A stretch of 37,110 nt of DNA from Gilvimarinus algae (GCF_030518215.1 NZ_JAULRT010000046.1:1-37110), one strand, 5' to 3'. Shown: positions 8,457 through 16,946, counted from the first letter of the stretch. Numbers and translations are program-made. Notes: generated from the letters alone by a model not told the origin.

Positions 8457-8552
8457 CAGCAACGAATTGCTTAGCATGGTAATCCGTAACTGGCATCAAC
8501 CCCCAAGGGTGTCAGTATTGTGGCCGGTAGCGACAGTTACCGGCTTTTTTTT
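8457..8552 (+). ncRNA. Second candidate small RNA
   Basis: This is a predicted transcript of about 95 nt between the second sigma-E-like promoter and the terminator at 8523-8552. The only reason for a rightward terminator here is a rightward transcript ending just before the tail of the leftward engB gene. It contains ACCCCCAAGGGT (8502-8513), which may form a short hairpin. It could instead be the 3' part of a longer read-through transcript from the first promoter. Confidence 0.4.
8523..8552 (+). terminator. Rho-independent terminator facing the engB 3' end
   Basis: GCCGGTA (8523-8529) pairs with TACCGGC (8538-8544), followed by T8 (8545-8552). The T-run is on the plus strand only, so it does not serve engB, whose stop codon is three bases further on. 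Confidence 0.88.
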
Positions 8553-8554
8553 GT

Positions 8555-9181
8555 CTATTCAGCGGCTCCGGACTCGCTCAGCAACCAGCCAGTTAGGCGC
8601 TGCTTGAGAGTATCCAGGCCGGCGCCTTTGAGTGAAGAGAAGGTTTGCGCGGTGACCAGATCATCGACACCGGCTTCCTTAATGGACTTTTTCACTTGCA
8701 GCAGCGTGTTCTGCGCCGGGCCTTTTTTAAGCTTGTCGGCTTTGGTGAGCAGCAGGTGAACCGGCATCTGAGCCTCTACCGCCCAGTTGATCACCATGGT
8801 GTCAAACTCCTGCATGGGGTGGCGAATATCCATAACCACCACCAGTCCGGCCAGGCAGCGTCTCTCGTGCAGGTACTCTGACAGGTTCTTCTGCCACTGC
8901 TCTTTCATAGCCCGGGGCACCTTGGCGTAGCCGTAACCGGGCAGATCCACCAAGCGGGTGTTTTCACTCAGGTCAAAAAAATTGATCAGCTGGGTACGGC
9001 CCGGCGTTTTACTGGTGCGTGCCAGCTTGTGGTTACCCGTCAGAGTGTTGATGGCGCTGGATTTGCCGGCATTGGATCGCCCGGCAAAGGCCACTTCGGC
9101 CCCCGCTTCCGGGGGGCACTCGCGAATACTCGGAGCGCTCTGGGTGAAGTGGGCCAGGTTAAAATTTATACGATCGGACAT
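8555..9181 (-). CDS. engB: Ribosome biogenesis GTPase EngB (YihA/YsxC)
   Basis: This 208-residue TRAFAC-class GTPase assists assembly of the large ribosomal subunit. The motifs seen are Walker A GRSNAGKS (34-41), switch region KTPGRTQ with the EngB-type FFDL after it, G3 DLPGYGYAK (from 79) and G4 TKAD (146-149). The ATG at 9181 gives the standard N-terminus; an in-frame TTG at 9235 would add 18 residues that are not family-like. Its neighbours polA and cytochrome c4 are the same as in Pseudomonas. Confidence 0.95.
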   Translation of the reverse strand: MSDRINFNLAHFTQSAPSIRECPPEAGAEVAFAGRSNAGKSSAINTLTGNHKLARTSKTPGRTQLINFFDLSENTRLVDLPGYGYAKVPRAMKEQWQKNLSEYLHERRCLAGLVVVMDIRHPMQEFDTMVINWAVEAQMPVHLLLTKADKLKKGPAQNTLLQVKKSIKEAGVDDLVTAQTFSSLKGAGLDTLKQRLTGWLLSESGAAE

Positions 9182-9241
9182 AAAAAGCAGCAGTTCGCGG
9201 TGGGCCCGGCAGGCGAGCCTTTTGTGATTGTTCAATTAGTA

Positions 9242-9247
9242 TATAAT
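9242..9247 (+). promoter_or_regulatory. Likely -10 element of the cytochrome c4 gene
   Basis: There is a perfect TATAAT at 9242-9247 in the gap between divergent engB and the cytochrome c4 gene. No good -35 was found (TTTTGT at 9220 is weak). It would give a leader of about 100 bases before the ATG at 9357. Confidence 0.45.
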
Positions 9248-9356
9248 GCCCGCTGCAACCGGCCCGCGCCAGCTTATTGTGTGCGGGTCCTATGCCTGGC
9301 CCTTACGTCAAGGCAGTTCGCCAACACAAAAAAATGACGATGTCGCAGGTTAGCCA

Positions 9357-10037
9357 ATGAAAAAACACGTTTTATCTCTGCTGATGGCACTCGGTGCAAC
9401 GGCGGTAATGCAATCTGCCAGTGCTGCCGGTGATGCCGAAGCAGGCGCAGAGAAAGTCGCGGTATGTGCCGCCTGTCACGGGCAAGATGGCAACAGCCCG
9501 GCTCCCAATTTCCCGAAAATTGCGGGCCTGGGTGAGAATTATATTTTTAAGCAGCTGCAAGATATTCAGGCCTGGGACCAGGCCAGCGGTGAAGAAAAAG
9601 CCACTACCGGTCGTGCTGTGGTGGAAATGACCGGTATGTTGAGCGGCATGAGCGAGCAGGACCTAGCCGATATTGCCGCCTACTATGCGGGCCAGTCTAT
9701 GCAGTTGTCCGGTGCCAAGGAAATGACCGTTAAGGTCAACAGTGGTGCTGACGTGGATGCGCTCAAACTCGGTGAGCATCTCTATCGCGCGGGCAACGCC
9801 GAAACGGGTGTGCCGGCCTGCAGTGGTTGTCACTCACCGACGGGTTACGGCAATCCACCGGCTGCCTATCCACGCCTTGGTGGCCAGTACCCGGAGTATA
9901 TTGAAAAGCAGCTTAAGGCTTTCCGCGGCGGCGAGCGCACCAACGACGGTGATCAAATGACCATGCGTCTGGTGGCCAAGCACCTGAGCGATGCCGAAAT
10001 CAAGGCGGTAGCCAACTACATTGGCGGGTTGAACTAA
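9357..10037 (+). CDS. Dihaem cytochrome c4
   Basis: This 226-residue periplasmic protein has a signal peptide (cleavage after ASA, residue 23) and two class I cytochrome c domains. The haem-binding motifs are CAACH (C37, C40, H41) and CSGCH (C155, C158, H159). Methionine-rich stretches that can supply axial ligands occur in each half (MTGMLSGMS, QMTMRL). Cytochrome c4 shuttles electrons to terminal oxidases. It is preceded by TATAAT at 9242, followed by a terminator, and adjacent to dsbA, as in Pseudomonas. Confidence 0.95.
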   Translation: MKKHVLSLLMALGATAVMQSASAAGDAEAGAEKVAVCAACHGQDGNSPAPNFPKIAGLGENYIFKQLQDIQAWDQASGEEKATTGRAVVEMTGMLSGMSEQDLADIAAYYAGQSMQLSGAKEMTVKVNSGADVDALKLGEHLYRAGNAETGVPACSGCHSPTGYGNPPAAYPRLGGQYPEYIEKQLKAFRGGERTNDGDQMTMRLVAKHLSDAEIKAVANYIGGLN

Positions 10038-10052
10038 AACCGTGCCGCAGAG

Positions 10053-10077
10053 AAGGCGACCTTAGGTCGCCTTTTTT
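10053..10077 (+). terminator. Rho-independent terminator after cytochrome c4
   Basis: GGCGACC (10055-10061) pairs with GGTCGCC (10065-10071) across a TTA loop, followed by T6 (10072-10077). Confidence 0.92.
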
Positions 10078-10145
10078 ATCGCCTGGAACTTGCTGCGGGC
10101 AAAGGGTCTAAGGCAGTCTGTCGATTCAGTTTTGGAGGAAGCAAA

Positions 10146-10787
10146 ATGATGCGAGTGTTAGTGGCCGTTATCGGCGTAATGATGAGTATGGTGGCCTGTG
10201 CCGATAGTTCGGATTCCTCTGCGCCGAGCTACGAGGCGGGCAAGCACTATACCGAGCTGGCCGAGCCGGTACGCACCGACGACCCGGATAAAATTGAAGT
10301 ACGGGAAATGTTCGCCTATACCTGCGGACACTGTTTCCGTTTTGATCCGCTGTTTCACGAGTGGCGTGAAAAGCAGGCAGATGACGTCAACGTGTTGCAA
10401 ACCCCGGTTGTCTGGGCCAAGCAAATGGAGCCTTACGCTCGCGCTTTCTACACGGCTCGTTCCATGGGCATACTCGAACAGGCGCACATGGACCTTTTCA
10501 ACGCCCTGCACATTCAGCGCACGCGGTTTGGTTCCGCTGAGGACTTTGCCGATTTCTATGCTCAGTATGGGGTGGATAAGGAAAAGTTCGTAAAGACCTT
10601 TGAATCCTTCGGTGTGGACAGTCTGCTGCGCCAGGGCGACGCCAAGGTGCGCGCTTTCAATATCAGCGGTACACCGGAGTTGGTCATCGACGGCCGTTAC
10701 ACCATCAGTGCCTCGGGTGCTGGCAGCCATGAAGACATGCTCAAGGTGGCTGACTATCTGGTAGAGAAAATTCGCAAGGAAAAATAG
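10146..10787 (+). CDS. dsbA: Thiol:disulfide interchange protein DsbA
   Basis: This 213-residue protein has a thioredoxin-type active site in FAYTCGHC (C60, C63) and the cis-proline loop SGTPELVIDG (P177), separated by the helical insert of the DsbA family. It introduces disulfides into exported proteins. The CxxC dipeptide is GH rather than the usual PH of DsbA. The N-terminal signal ends in MVACADSS, so the protein may be a lipoprotein anchored at C18 instead of a soluble periplasmic one. GGAGGA lies before two consecutive ATGs at 10146 and 10149. It has its own terminator. Confidence 0.9.
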   Translation: MMRVLVAVIGVMMSMVACADSSDSSAPSYEAGKHYTELAEPVRTDDPDKIEVREMFAYTCGHCFRFDPLFHEWREKQADDVNVLQTPVVWAKQMEPYARAFYTARSMGILEQAHMDLFNALHIQRTRFGSAEDFADFYAQYGVDKEKFVKTFESFGVDSLLRQGDAKVRAFNISGTPELVIDGRYTISASGAGSHEDMLKVADYLVEKIRKEK

Positions 10788-10817
10788 CGTTATCTGCGCC
10801 CCTATCGGGTTCTGGGA

Positions 10818-10852
10818 AACCCCGCTTGCGCTTGGCGCTGGCGGGGTTTTTT
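10818..10852 (+). terminator. Rho-independent terminator after dsbA
   Basis: AACCCCGC (10818-10825) pairs with GCGGGGTT (10841-10848) across a 15-base loop that can fold further, with a T-run at 10847-10852. A TATAAT (10863-10868) for the next gene follows at once. Confidence 0.88.
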
Positions 10853-10901
10853 ATGGCATGACTATAATGAAGCGGTACTCAACGTCGGGCCGACACCAAT
10901 T

Positions 10902-12614
10902 ATGAGCAATAGCGATAAAAGCGGCGAGGGCGCCAGCAAGTGGCGGGACAAGTATCTCGATGCCCTCGACCAGCAGGAAGCCGCGGAGCGGGCGTATCAG
11001 GAGGAGCTGCAGATACTGCAGCGGGCGCTGGTCCGGGTCAGTGTGGCCGCCGACGGTCAGCAGCGAGATCTGGACGCGGCTCTGGAGTTGCTGCGCTCGA
11101 GCATCCGCAATAACGAAAAAAGCCGTTTTCACAGTGCACTCAAAGCCCTGGATGCGGCCTTGCTGCAGTTTGATGACGCGCGCGATGAGATGAGCACCAG
11201 TCTGCGCGCCGCCATGCAGTCGCTGATTGTCCCGCTGCTCGCCCGCGAGCCTGCCCGCCCGCTGAAAAAATCCCTGCGCGAGCTGGCCCAGGAGGTCACT
11301 CGCCAGGGGGAGCTGCTGCGCTCTTACCCGGAACTGCTCGCTCGCCTGGCTGGTTTGCAGGCAGAGGTACTGGCGGTTGAGGAAGTGCCGCAGTCGGAAA
11401 AAGGCGGCTTTTTGTCACGGCTGATGGGCTCTCATCAGACATCTGCCGCCGAAGGGGGAGAATCCACACCGGTGCACCCGAGTTCGGATCAACCGAGAGA
11501 GCGGCTCTCAAGCGGTAAATCCGACCGCGCGCTGTTTGAGCTCAACCCCAACGCCAGCCTGCGAGACAGTGAAACCGTCTCGGAGAACATGCGCAACATC
11601 ATCAACGACCTGTTGCAGAGCGTGGAGGCTCAGGCGCTGGAGCCCGCGCGCGTCAGCGCACTGCAGCAACGCCTGCGCTCGGGCATCACCAACGCGGACC
11701 TGATTCCTATGCTTGAGGAGGTGCGCGATCTGGTGATGGCCGCCTATATGGCTGCGACCCGCACCTTTGCCGCCTATCTCAATGAGGTTAACCTGGAGCT
11801 TGCCGATATTTATGGCGTGCTCGATGCGGCCGTATTGCACTCCGGCGACCTGCAGTCGGCCTCCGACACCATGCAGGCGGACGTGCTCGCCGAGTTTGAG
11901 CGCCTGCAGAGCCAGGCGAGCGAGGCCACGGATTTGACGCAATTGAAAAATCAGGTGCAGAGCCGTCTCGGGAGCATTCGCGCGGCGTTGAATGCCTATC
12001 GCCAGCGCACCAGTGCCGCCGCACCTGTGACCGAACAATTGAGCGCCCTGGCTCACCGGCTCAAGACCATGGAGTCCGAGGCGCGCAAAAACCGCGAGGT
12101 GCTCGAAGAGCAGCGTAAAAAAGCGCTGCAGGATTCGCTCACCGGCCTGCCCAACCGCGAGGCCTACAACGAGCGCATCGCCCTGGAGGCTCAGCGCTTT
12201 CGTCGCTATGGCAATCCTCTGGTGCTCGCGGTCTGCGATCTGGATTACTTTAAAAAGATCAATGATACACTGGGCCATCAGGCCGGTGACCGGGTGCTCC
12301 GCGTTCTGAGTAGCGCCATTAACAAGCGCCTGCGGGAGGTGGATTTTTTTGGCCGCTACGGTGGTGAAGAGTTTGTGGTGATTATGCCTGAGACCACGCC
12401 AGAGCAGGCCTATACCGTGCTGGATAAGATCCGGGCGGCGATTTTCAAAACCGATTTCAGCTACAAGGACATGCCGGTGGAGTTGAGTGTTTCTATCGGG
12501 ATTGCGGAATTTCGCGCGGACGACAGTGCCGAGCAGGTGTTTGAGCGCGCCGATAAAGCACTCTACGAGGCCAAGGCCGCCGGCAGAAATCAATGTCGGC
12601 TGGCCGATGGTTAG
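10902..12614 (+). CDS. Diguanylate cyclase with long helical N-terminal region (DgcH-like)
   Basis: This 570-residue protein has no signal peptide or membrane segment. Residues 1 to about 400 are charged and helical with probable coiled coils, leading to a C-terminal GGDEF domain with DSLTGLPNR, DLDYFKKINDTLGH and the active site GGEEF (487-491). The inhibitory I-site RxxD (REVD) lies exactly five residues before GGEEF, so product inhibition is expected. It should make cyclic di-GMP from GTP. In P. aeruginosa the gene near dsbA in this position (PA5487) is a diguanylate cyclase of the same layout. It may be the first gene of a run continuing through 16946, since only 36 bases separate it from the next gene. 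Confidence 0.9.
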   Translation: MSNSDKSGEGASKWRDKYLDALDQQEAAERAYQEELQILQRALVRVSVAADGQQRDLDAALELLRSSIRNNEKSRFHSALKALDAALLQFDDARDEMSTSLRAAMQSLIVPLLAREPARPLKKSLRELAQEVTRQGELLRSYPELLARLAGLQAEVLAVEEVPQSEKGGFLSRLMGSHQTSAAEGGESTPVHPSSDQPRERLSSGKSDRALFELNPNASLRDSETVSENMRNIINDLLQSVEAQALEPARVSALQQRLRSGITNADLIPMLEEVRDLVMAAYMAATRTFAAYLNEVNLELADIYGVLDAAVLHSGDLQSASDTMQADVLAEFERLQSQASEATDLTQLKNQVQSRLGSIRAALNAYRQRTSAAAPVTEQLSALAHRLKTMESEARKNREVLEEQRKKALQDSLTGLPNREAYNERIALEAQRFRRYGNPLVLAVCDLDYFKKINDTLGHQAGDRVLRVLSSAINKRLREVDFFGRYGGEEFVVIMPETTPEQAYTVLDKIRAAIFKTDFSYKDMPVELSVSIGIAEFRADDSAEQVFERADKALYEAKAAGRNQCRLADG

Positions 12615-12650
12615 CGCTGTATCAAGTCCCGATTCTCAAGGGTCAACGAC

Positions 12651-13280
12651 ATGAAGTTTTGCAAGCAGTTTGGGGTGCTGGCGGCCTGCATGATGACCGC
12701 AGAGGCGATGGCGCTGCAGGTGAATGTCCGCAATTCCAGCGGCGAGCCAGTTGAGTCTGCAGTGGTTGCCGTCTATGGAGACTTGCCACAGCGCCAGATG
12801 GAAACGGCCGTCATGGATCAGCACGACCGCCAGTTTTTGCCCCAGGTGTTGGCGGTGCAGGTGGGCACGAAAGTGACCTTTCCCAACAGCGATGACATTC
12901 GTCATCACGTCTATTCGTTCTCGCCGGCCAAGCGCTTTGAGCTGCGCCTCTACCACGGTACCACCGCCGAACCTGTGATGTTCGACCAGCCGGGCAAGGT
13001 GGTGCTCGGCTGCAATATCCACGACTCTATGCTGGGCTACATTTATGTGCTGGACACCCCTGCCTTTGCCGTGACCGATGTCAATGGCCGGGCGCAGCTG
13101 GACGTGCCGCCCGGGCGTTACCGGCTGCAGGTCCAGCACCCGCGAGCGGATCAGCTGACTGAGCAAGCTGTTGCGGTGGGTGCTGATGAGCCTGGTTCGG
13201 TGCAGGTAGAATTCGGACGCCTGGCGCCGGACCCACGATCGGTCGGGGACAAAACCGAACTGGAGGCGCTGTTTGATTGA
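12651..13280 (+). CDS. Periplasmic cupredoxin (methylamine-utilisation-protein-like)
   Basis: This 209-residue protein has a signal peptide (cleavage near AMA-LQV, residue 21) and a plastocyanin-like fold. A histidine pair occurs in RHHVYSF (H85, H86), and C-x2-H-x2-M occurs in GCNIHDSML (C121, H124, M127). These are the four ligands of a type 1 copper site. A carboxypeptidase-regulatory-like beta domain (DVNGRAQLDVPPGRYRLQV) follows at about 142-165. Proteins of this kind are often annotated as methylamine utilisation proteins, but no methylamine gene is nearby. Its place between two cyclic-di-GMP enzymes suggests an electron-transfer or copper/redox-sensing role. Confidence 0.85.
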   Translation: MKFCKQFGVLAACMMTAEAMALQVNVRNSSGEPVESAVVAVYGDLPQRQMETAVMDQHDRQFLPQVLAVQVGTKVTFPNSDDIRHHVYSFSPAKRFELRLYHGTTAEPVMFDQPGKVVLGCNIHDSMLGYIYVLDTPAFAVTDVNGRAQLDVPPGRYRLQVQHPRADQLTEQAVAVGADEPGSVQVEFGRLAPDPRSVGDKTELEALFD

Positions 13281-13339
13281 TGATGCCGGGCGCTCTCTGA
13301 CAGCGCAGGGCGCAACCGCTGGGTGGAGCCCAAGGCGCC

Positions 13340-15673
13340 ATGAGTAAGGTCAGTTATCGCTTTAAATTGATGTTGATTTTACTCGGGCTTGTGGTGGCGC
13401 TGCAGGCCAGCTCTTACATTGCCACGCGCGTGGTGATCCGCGATGCGGTGGTGGAGGAGGCCTACCGGGAGCTTGAGCGCGGTAGCGAGCTGTTCTCGCA
13501 ATTGATGCAAACCCGCGCACAACAGCTGGCCCAATCGGTCAGCGTACTGACCGACGATTTTGGTTTTAAAGAGGCTGTTGCAACGGCCGATCGGGCGACC
13601 ATACGCTCGGTGCTGGTTAATCACGCCGCCAGAATCCAGGCGGATATGGCCCTGGTGCTGGACGACAATCGCCAGCTGGTGGCCAGCAGCATGAATTTGC
13701 CGGCCGAGCAGTATCAATTACTCCGCCAGCTTGAGCCGGTCTCAGTGGACAGTGGCAGCCGCTATTCTCTGGTGGTTATCAACGGCACCCTCTATCAATT
13801 TGTGCTCTCGCCTATTATGGCACCTCTGCAGATAGGCACCGCCGGTATTGGGTTTGAAATAGACGAAACCTTAAGTGCACATCTGCAAAAGCTTACCGAC
13901 CTCGAAGTGTCTTTCGTGGCGGATGTGGCGGGGCAGCCGAGCTATCTTAGCGGCACGCTAACCAGTGAGGCGCGCAACCAGCTGATGGCGGAAAAGCCCT
14001 TTGCTCACAGTGGCGAGCAAAGTGTCTGGCGCGCCGGGGATATGCTCAACAGCGTTGTCGTACTGGCGCAAACTCCTCAGTTGGTGAGCGCTGTGCTTCA
14101 GGTGCCATTGGCGCATGCGCTTAAACCTTTTGCGGTATTGGACACGCAACTACTGACGCTGGCGTTCTCATTCTTTGTCGGTGCCGGTTTGATCGCGATG
14201 TTTCTCGCGCGCAGCGTTACGCGCCCGGTGCGCGAGCTGGCGGGCGTGGCCCGCAAAATTGCGGACGGTCACTACGGCTCACCGGTGCGCGTATACGGCG
14301 GCGATGAGTTTACCGACTTGGCTCAGGCGTTTACCCGAATGCAAACGGCCATTGCCGAGCGCGAGCAGGAAATTCTGTATCAGGCCGAGCATGACAGCCT
14401 CACCGACCTTGCCAATCGCTCGCAGGTTTTCCCCCGCCTGCATCAAACAATCGACACGTGTCAGGCTGCCGGCCAGCAATTGGTGGTGATGGTGGTGGAT
14501 ATCTATAAGTTCACCCAGATTAATGACACTCTAAGTCCGGAAACCGGTGACCGTGTCTTGCGGGCGGTGGGGGGCCATCTCGAGGCTTTGGTCGGGGAGC
14601 AGGGCAGGGCGCTGCGGTTGGGCAGTGACGAATTTTTACTGTTGATGCCGGTCGCCGGTGCGGCCCAGGCACTGGAGTTTACCGAGCAGGTGGTGCGGCA
14701 GTTTGACCGGACTCTGCATCTGGATGAGACGGATATCAAAATTGAATTGAATATGGGCTATGCGGTGTTTCCTGAACAGGGCGAGAGTGCTGAGCTTTTA
14801 TTGCGCCGGGCCAACTTGGCATTGAACCAGGCTAGGCAATCGCATGAATTTGTGTGTCGCTACCGCTCTGGTTGGGACGAAGATCATCTCAGGCGGCTGC
14901 AACTGTTTGCCGATTTTAAGCAGGCGCTGCTCAACGATGAGATCAGCCTCTATTATCAGCCGAAAATCGATCCGCGCCAGCGCGAGCACGTGGGCGCTGA
15001 GGCACTGATTCGGTGGGTGCATCCGGAGTTCGGATTTGTGAACCCGGAAGAATTTATTGCGGTGATTGAAAGCGCGGGGCAGATTTCGCTGTTGACCCGC
15101 TGGGTCATTCGCACTGCAGTCAAACAGGTGCAGCAGTTGCGCGCCCAGGGTATAGAGTTGACCATGTCGATTAACCTCTCGGCGCTGGATTTGTTGGAAG
15201 ATGATCTTCACAGTTATATCAGCAAACTTCTGCACGAGCATGAATTGCCCAGCCGTTGTCTGTGTCTGGAAATCACCGAGAGCGCCATTATGCAGGAGGC
15301 AGAGCGCAGCATGGCGAACATCCAGCGTCTGCACGAGTTGGGGCTTTTGATTTCAATTGACGACTACGGCACCGGCTACTCTTCGTTGTCGCAGATGAAA
15401 CGCTTGCCGGTCACCGAACTGAAAATCGACAAGTCTTTTGTGCTGGATCTTGACAGCAACGAAGACGATCGCCAAATCGTCAAGTCCACCATAGAGCTTG
15501 GCCATACGCTGGGGCTGAGCGTGACAGCCGAAGGAGTGGAGACGGAACAGTCCCGTGACTGGTTGGTGGCAAACGGCTGCGATATCCTGCAGGGCTACCT
15601 GTACAGTAAGCCCGTGCCTGCAAGAGAGTTTGGCCATTGGCTGGAGCGTTATTTGCGCGGGGGGGATATCTGA
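13340..15673 (+). CDS. Membrane sensor GGDEF-EAL protein, probable c-di-GMP phosphodiesterase
   Basis: This 777-residue protein has a first membrane segment at about 10-33, a periplasmic sensing region to about 268, and a second membrane segment at about 270-293. HAMP (RPVRELAGVARKIADGHYG), GGDEF and EAL domains follow. The GGDEF active site is GSDEF (428-432), with a Gly to Ser change and no RxxD I-site, so cyclase activity is doubtful. The EAL domain keeps EALIRW (E554), the DDYGTGYSSL loop, KIDKSF and AEGVET, the set needed for hydrolysing cyclic di-GMP. It lies downstream of the cupredoxin, and its stop overlaps the next gene's ATG (TGATG). Confidence 0.92.
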   Translation: MSKVSYRFKLMLILLGLVVALQASSYIATRVVIRDAVVEEAYRELERGSELFSQLMQTRAQQLAQSVSVLTDDFGFKEAVATADRATIRSVLVNHAARIQADMALVLDDNRQLVASSMNLPAEQYQLLRQLEPVSVDSGSRYSLVVINGTLYQFVLSPIMAPLQIGTAGIGFEIDETLSAHLQKLTDLEVSFVADVAGQPSYLSGTLTSEARNQLMAEKPFAHSGEQSVWRAGDMLNSVVVLAQTPQLVSAVLQVPLAHALKPFAVLDTQLLTLAFSFFVGAGLIAMFLARSVTRPVRELAGVARKIADGHYGSPVRVYGGDEFTDLAQAFTRMQTAIAEREQEILYQAEHDSLTDLANRSQVFPRLHQTIDTCQAAGQQLVVMVVDIYKFTQINDTLSPETGDRVLRAVGGHLEALVGEQGRALRLGSDEFLLLMPVAGAAQALEFTEQVVRQFDRTLHLDETDIKIELNMGYAVFPEQGESAELLLRRANLALNQARQSHEFVCRYRSGWDEDHLRRLQLFADFKQALLNDEISLYYQPKIDPRQREHVGAEALIRWVHPEFGFVNPEEFIAVIESAGQISLLTRWVIRTAVKQVQQLRAQGIELTMSINLSALDLLEDDLHSYISKLLHEHELPSRCLCLEITESAIMQEAERSMANIQRLHELGLLISIDDYGTGYSSLSQMKRLPVTELKIDKSFVLDLDSNEDDRQIVKSTIELGHTLGLSVTAEGVETEQSRDWLVANGCDILQGYLYSKPVPAREFGHWLERYLRGGDI

Positions 15674-16533
15674 TGCGGCGCATTTTGAGTATGGCGCTGT
15701 TGGCGCTGTTGACGGCGCAGGCTTTTGCGGACACTCAGCGCAGCCGGCTGTTGGCCACCGGCGCCGTCACCACCGTGGAGGGCAATGCCGGAGGCGGCAT
15801 TGTCCCCATGGCGGTCATCGCTGGCTATGGCGCTCGCGAGGAGGTTGGGGGCACAGCGTTTATTAGTCGCGTAAAGGTGCCGGATTATGATCTGGTAAGC
15901 GCCGGCGGCGCCTGGGGTTGGCGTAACCGCCTGGAAGTGTCCCTGGCCGATCAGCGCCTGGAGCATCCGACCTTGTCGGCGGCGCTGGGGGTGACCGATC
16001 AAACCATCCGTCAGAGCGTGGCGGGTATCAAGCTGCGCTTGGCGGGCGATATTCTCTATACCGCCTATCCGCAGGTGAGCCTGGGCCTCAATTACAAAAA
16101 GAATCACGATTTTTTGATTCCTTCGGCGGCCGGTGCTCTGCGCGACAGTGATACCGAGGCCTATGTGGCGGCGAGCAAGGTCTACCTCGGTGGCTTTTTT
16201 GGCTACAACCTGCTGCTCAATGGTGTGGCCCGCTATACCCGCGCTAACCAGACCGGCCTAGTGGGTTTTGGCGGCGACCGCAATGACAAGCGCGAGTGGC
16301 TGGGTGAAGCCTCTGCCGGCGTCTTTTACAATAGACATTGGCTGATCGGTGCTGAGTACCGGCAAAAGCCGGACAATCTTTCTTTTGCCAGTGAAGACGA
16401 CTGGCATACGGCTTTTATTGCCTGGTTTCCCAATAAAACCATCGCGGTCACCGCCGCTTATGTCGATCTGGGGGAGGTGGCGACTTTGGCCGATCAGGAC
16501 GGTTGGTATCTGTCGGTGCAGGGGAGTTTTTGA
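15673..16533 (+). CDS. DUF3034 family protein, probable outer-membrane beta-barrel
   Basis: This 286-residue protein has a signal peptide (MRRILSMALLALLTAQAFA). The mature part matches the DUF3034 pattern as I remember it: RLLATGAVTTVEGNAGGG and IAGYGAREEVGGTAF, then alternating strands such as LEVSLADQRLEHPTL and a terminal strand GWYLSVQGSF ending in Phe. Repeated amphipathic strands and the terminal Phe suggest an outer-membrane barrel; the function of the family is unknown. The ATG at 15673 overlaps the preceding stop (TGATG), with a G-rich ribosome site before it. The next gene is coupled in the same way. Confidence 0.8.
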   Translation: MRRILSMALLALLTAQAFADTQRSRLLATGAVTTVEGNAGGGIVPMAVIAGYGAREEVGGTAFISRVKVPDYDLVSAGGAWGWRNRLEVSLADQRLEHPTLSAALGVTDQTIRQSVAGIKLRLAGDILYTAYPQVSLGLNYKKNHDFLIPSAAGALRDSDTEAYVAASKVYLGGFFGYNLLLNGVARYTRANQTGLVGFGGDRNDKREWLGEASAGVFYNRHWLIGAEYRQKPDNLSFASEDDWHTAFIAWFPNKTIAVTAAYVDLGEVATLADQDGWYLSVQGSF

Positions 16534-16946
16534 TGCGAACGCTACTGTTTCTTATGGCTCTACTGATGCTCGGGTGCTCTGCAACCCCAACGTCCAGTCT
16601 CTATCAAAAGCTCGGCGGAGCGCAGGGCGTGGATGCCATTGTGTATGAGCTGATCGTGAACATCGCTCGTGACGAGCGCGTGATAGACCGCTTTAAGGGC
16701 GTTGATATCGAGCGCTTTCGCACCGGGCTAGTGAATTATATCTGCTCTGTCAGTGGTGGAGGCTGTGAGTATACCGGCGAGTCCATGCAGGTGGTCCACG
16801 CCGGACACCAGTACACCGATACAGAGTTTAACGCCATTGTGGACAACCTGATTAAGGCCATGGATCGGCGGAATGTCCCCACCCGCACACAAAATTCGTT
16901 GCTCGCCCGGCTGGCGCCGGATTACCAAAACGTTGTCTATCAGTAA
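16533..16946 (+). CDS. Group 1 truncated haemoglobin with lipoprotein-like signal
   Basis: This 137-residue protein has an N-terminal signal ending in LMLGC (C15), giving a probable lipoprotein, although Met at -3 is unusual. It is followed by a truncated globin of group 1: LYQKLGGAQGV, RFKGVDIERFR, CEYTGESM and the proximal histidine H89 in VVHAG. The position where most group 1 proteins have the B10 Tyr (a FY pair in helix B) reads LI here, so ligand chemistry may differ. A haem protein exported to the envelope and translated with the GGDEF-EAL/DUF3034 pair (TGATG overlap) suggests oxygen or nitric oxide binding linked to signalling. Confidence 0.85.
   Translation: MRTLLFLMALLMLGCSATPTSSLYQKLGGAQGVDAIVYELIVNIARDERVIDRFKGVDIERFRTGLVNYICSVSGGGCEYTGESMQVVHAGHQYTDTEFNAIVDNLIKAMDRRNVPTRTQNSLLARLAPDYQNVVYQ

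Noticed and set aside
12651-13280. Reading the cupredoxin as part of a methylamine-utilisation pathway
   Set aside because: No mau or methylamine dehydrogenase genes are nearby; only the copper-site motif supports the name, so it is called a cupredoxin.
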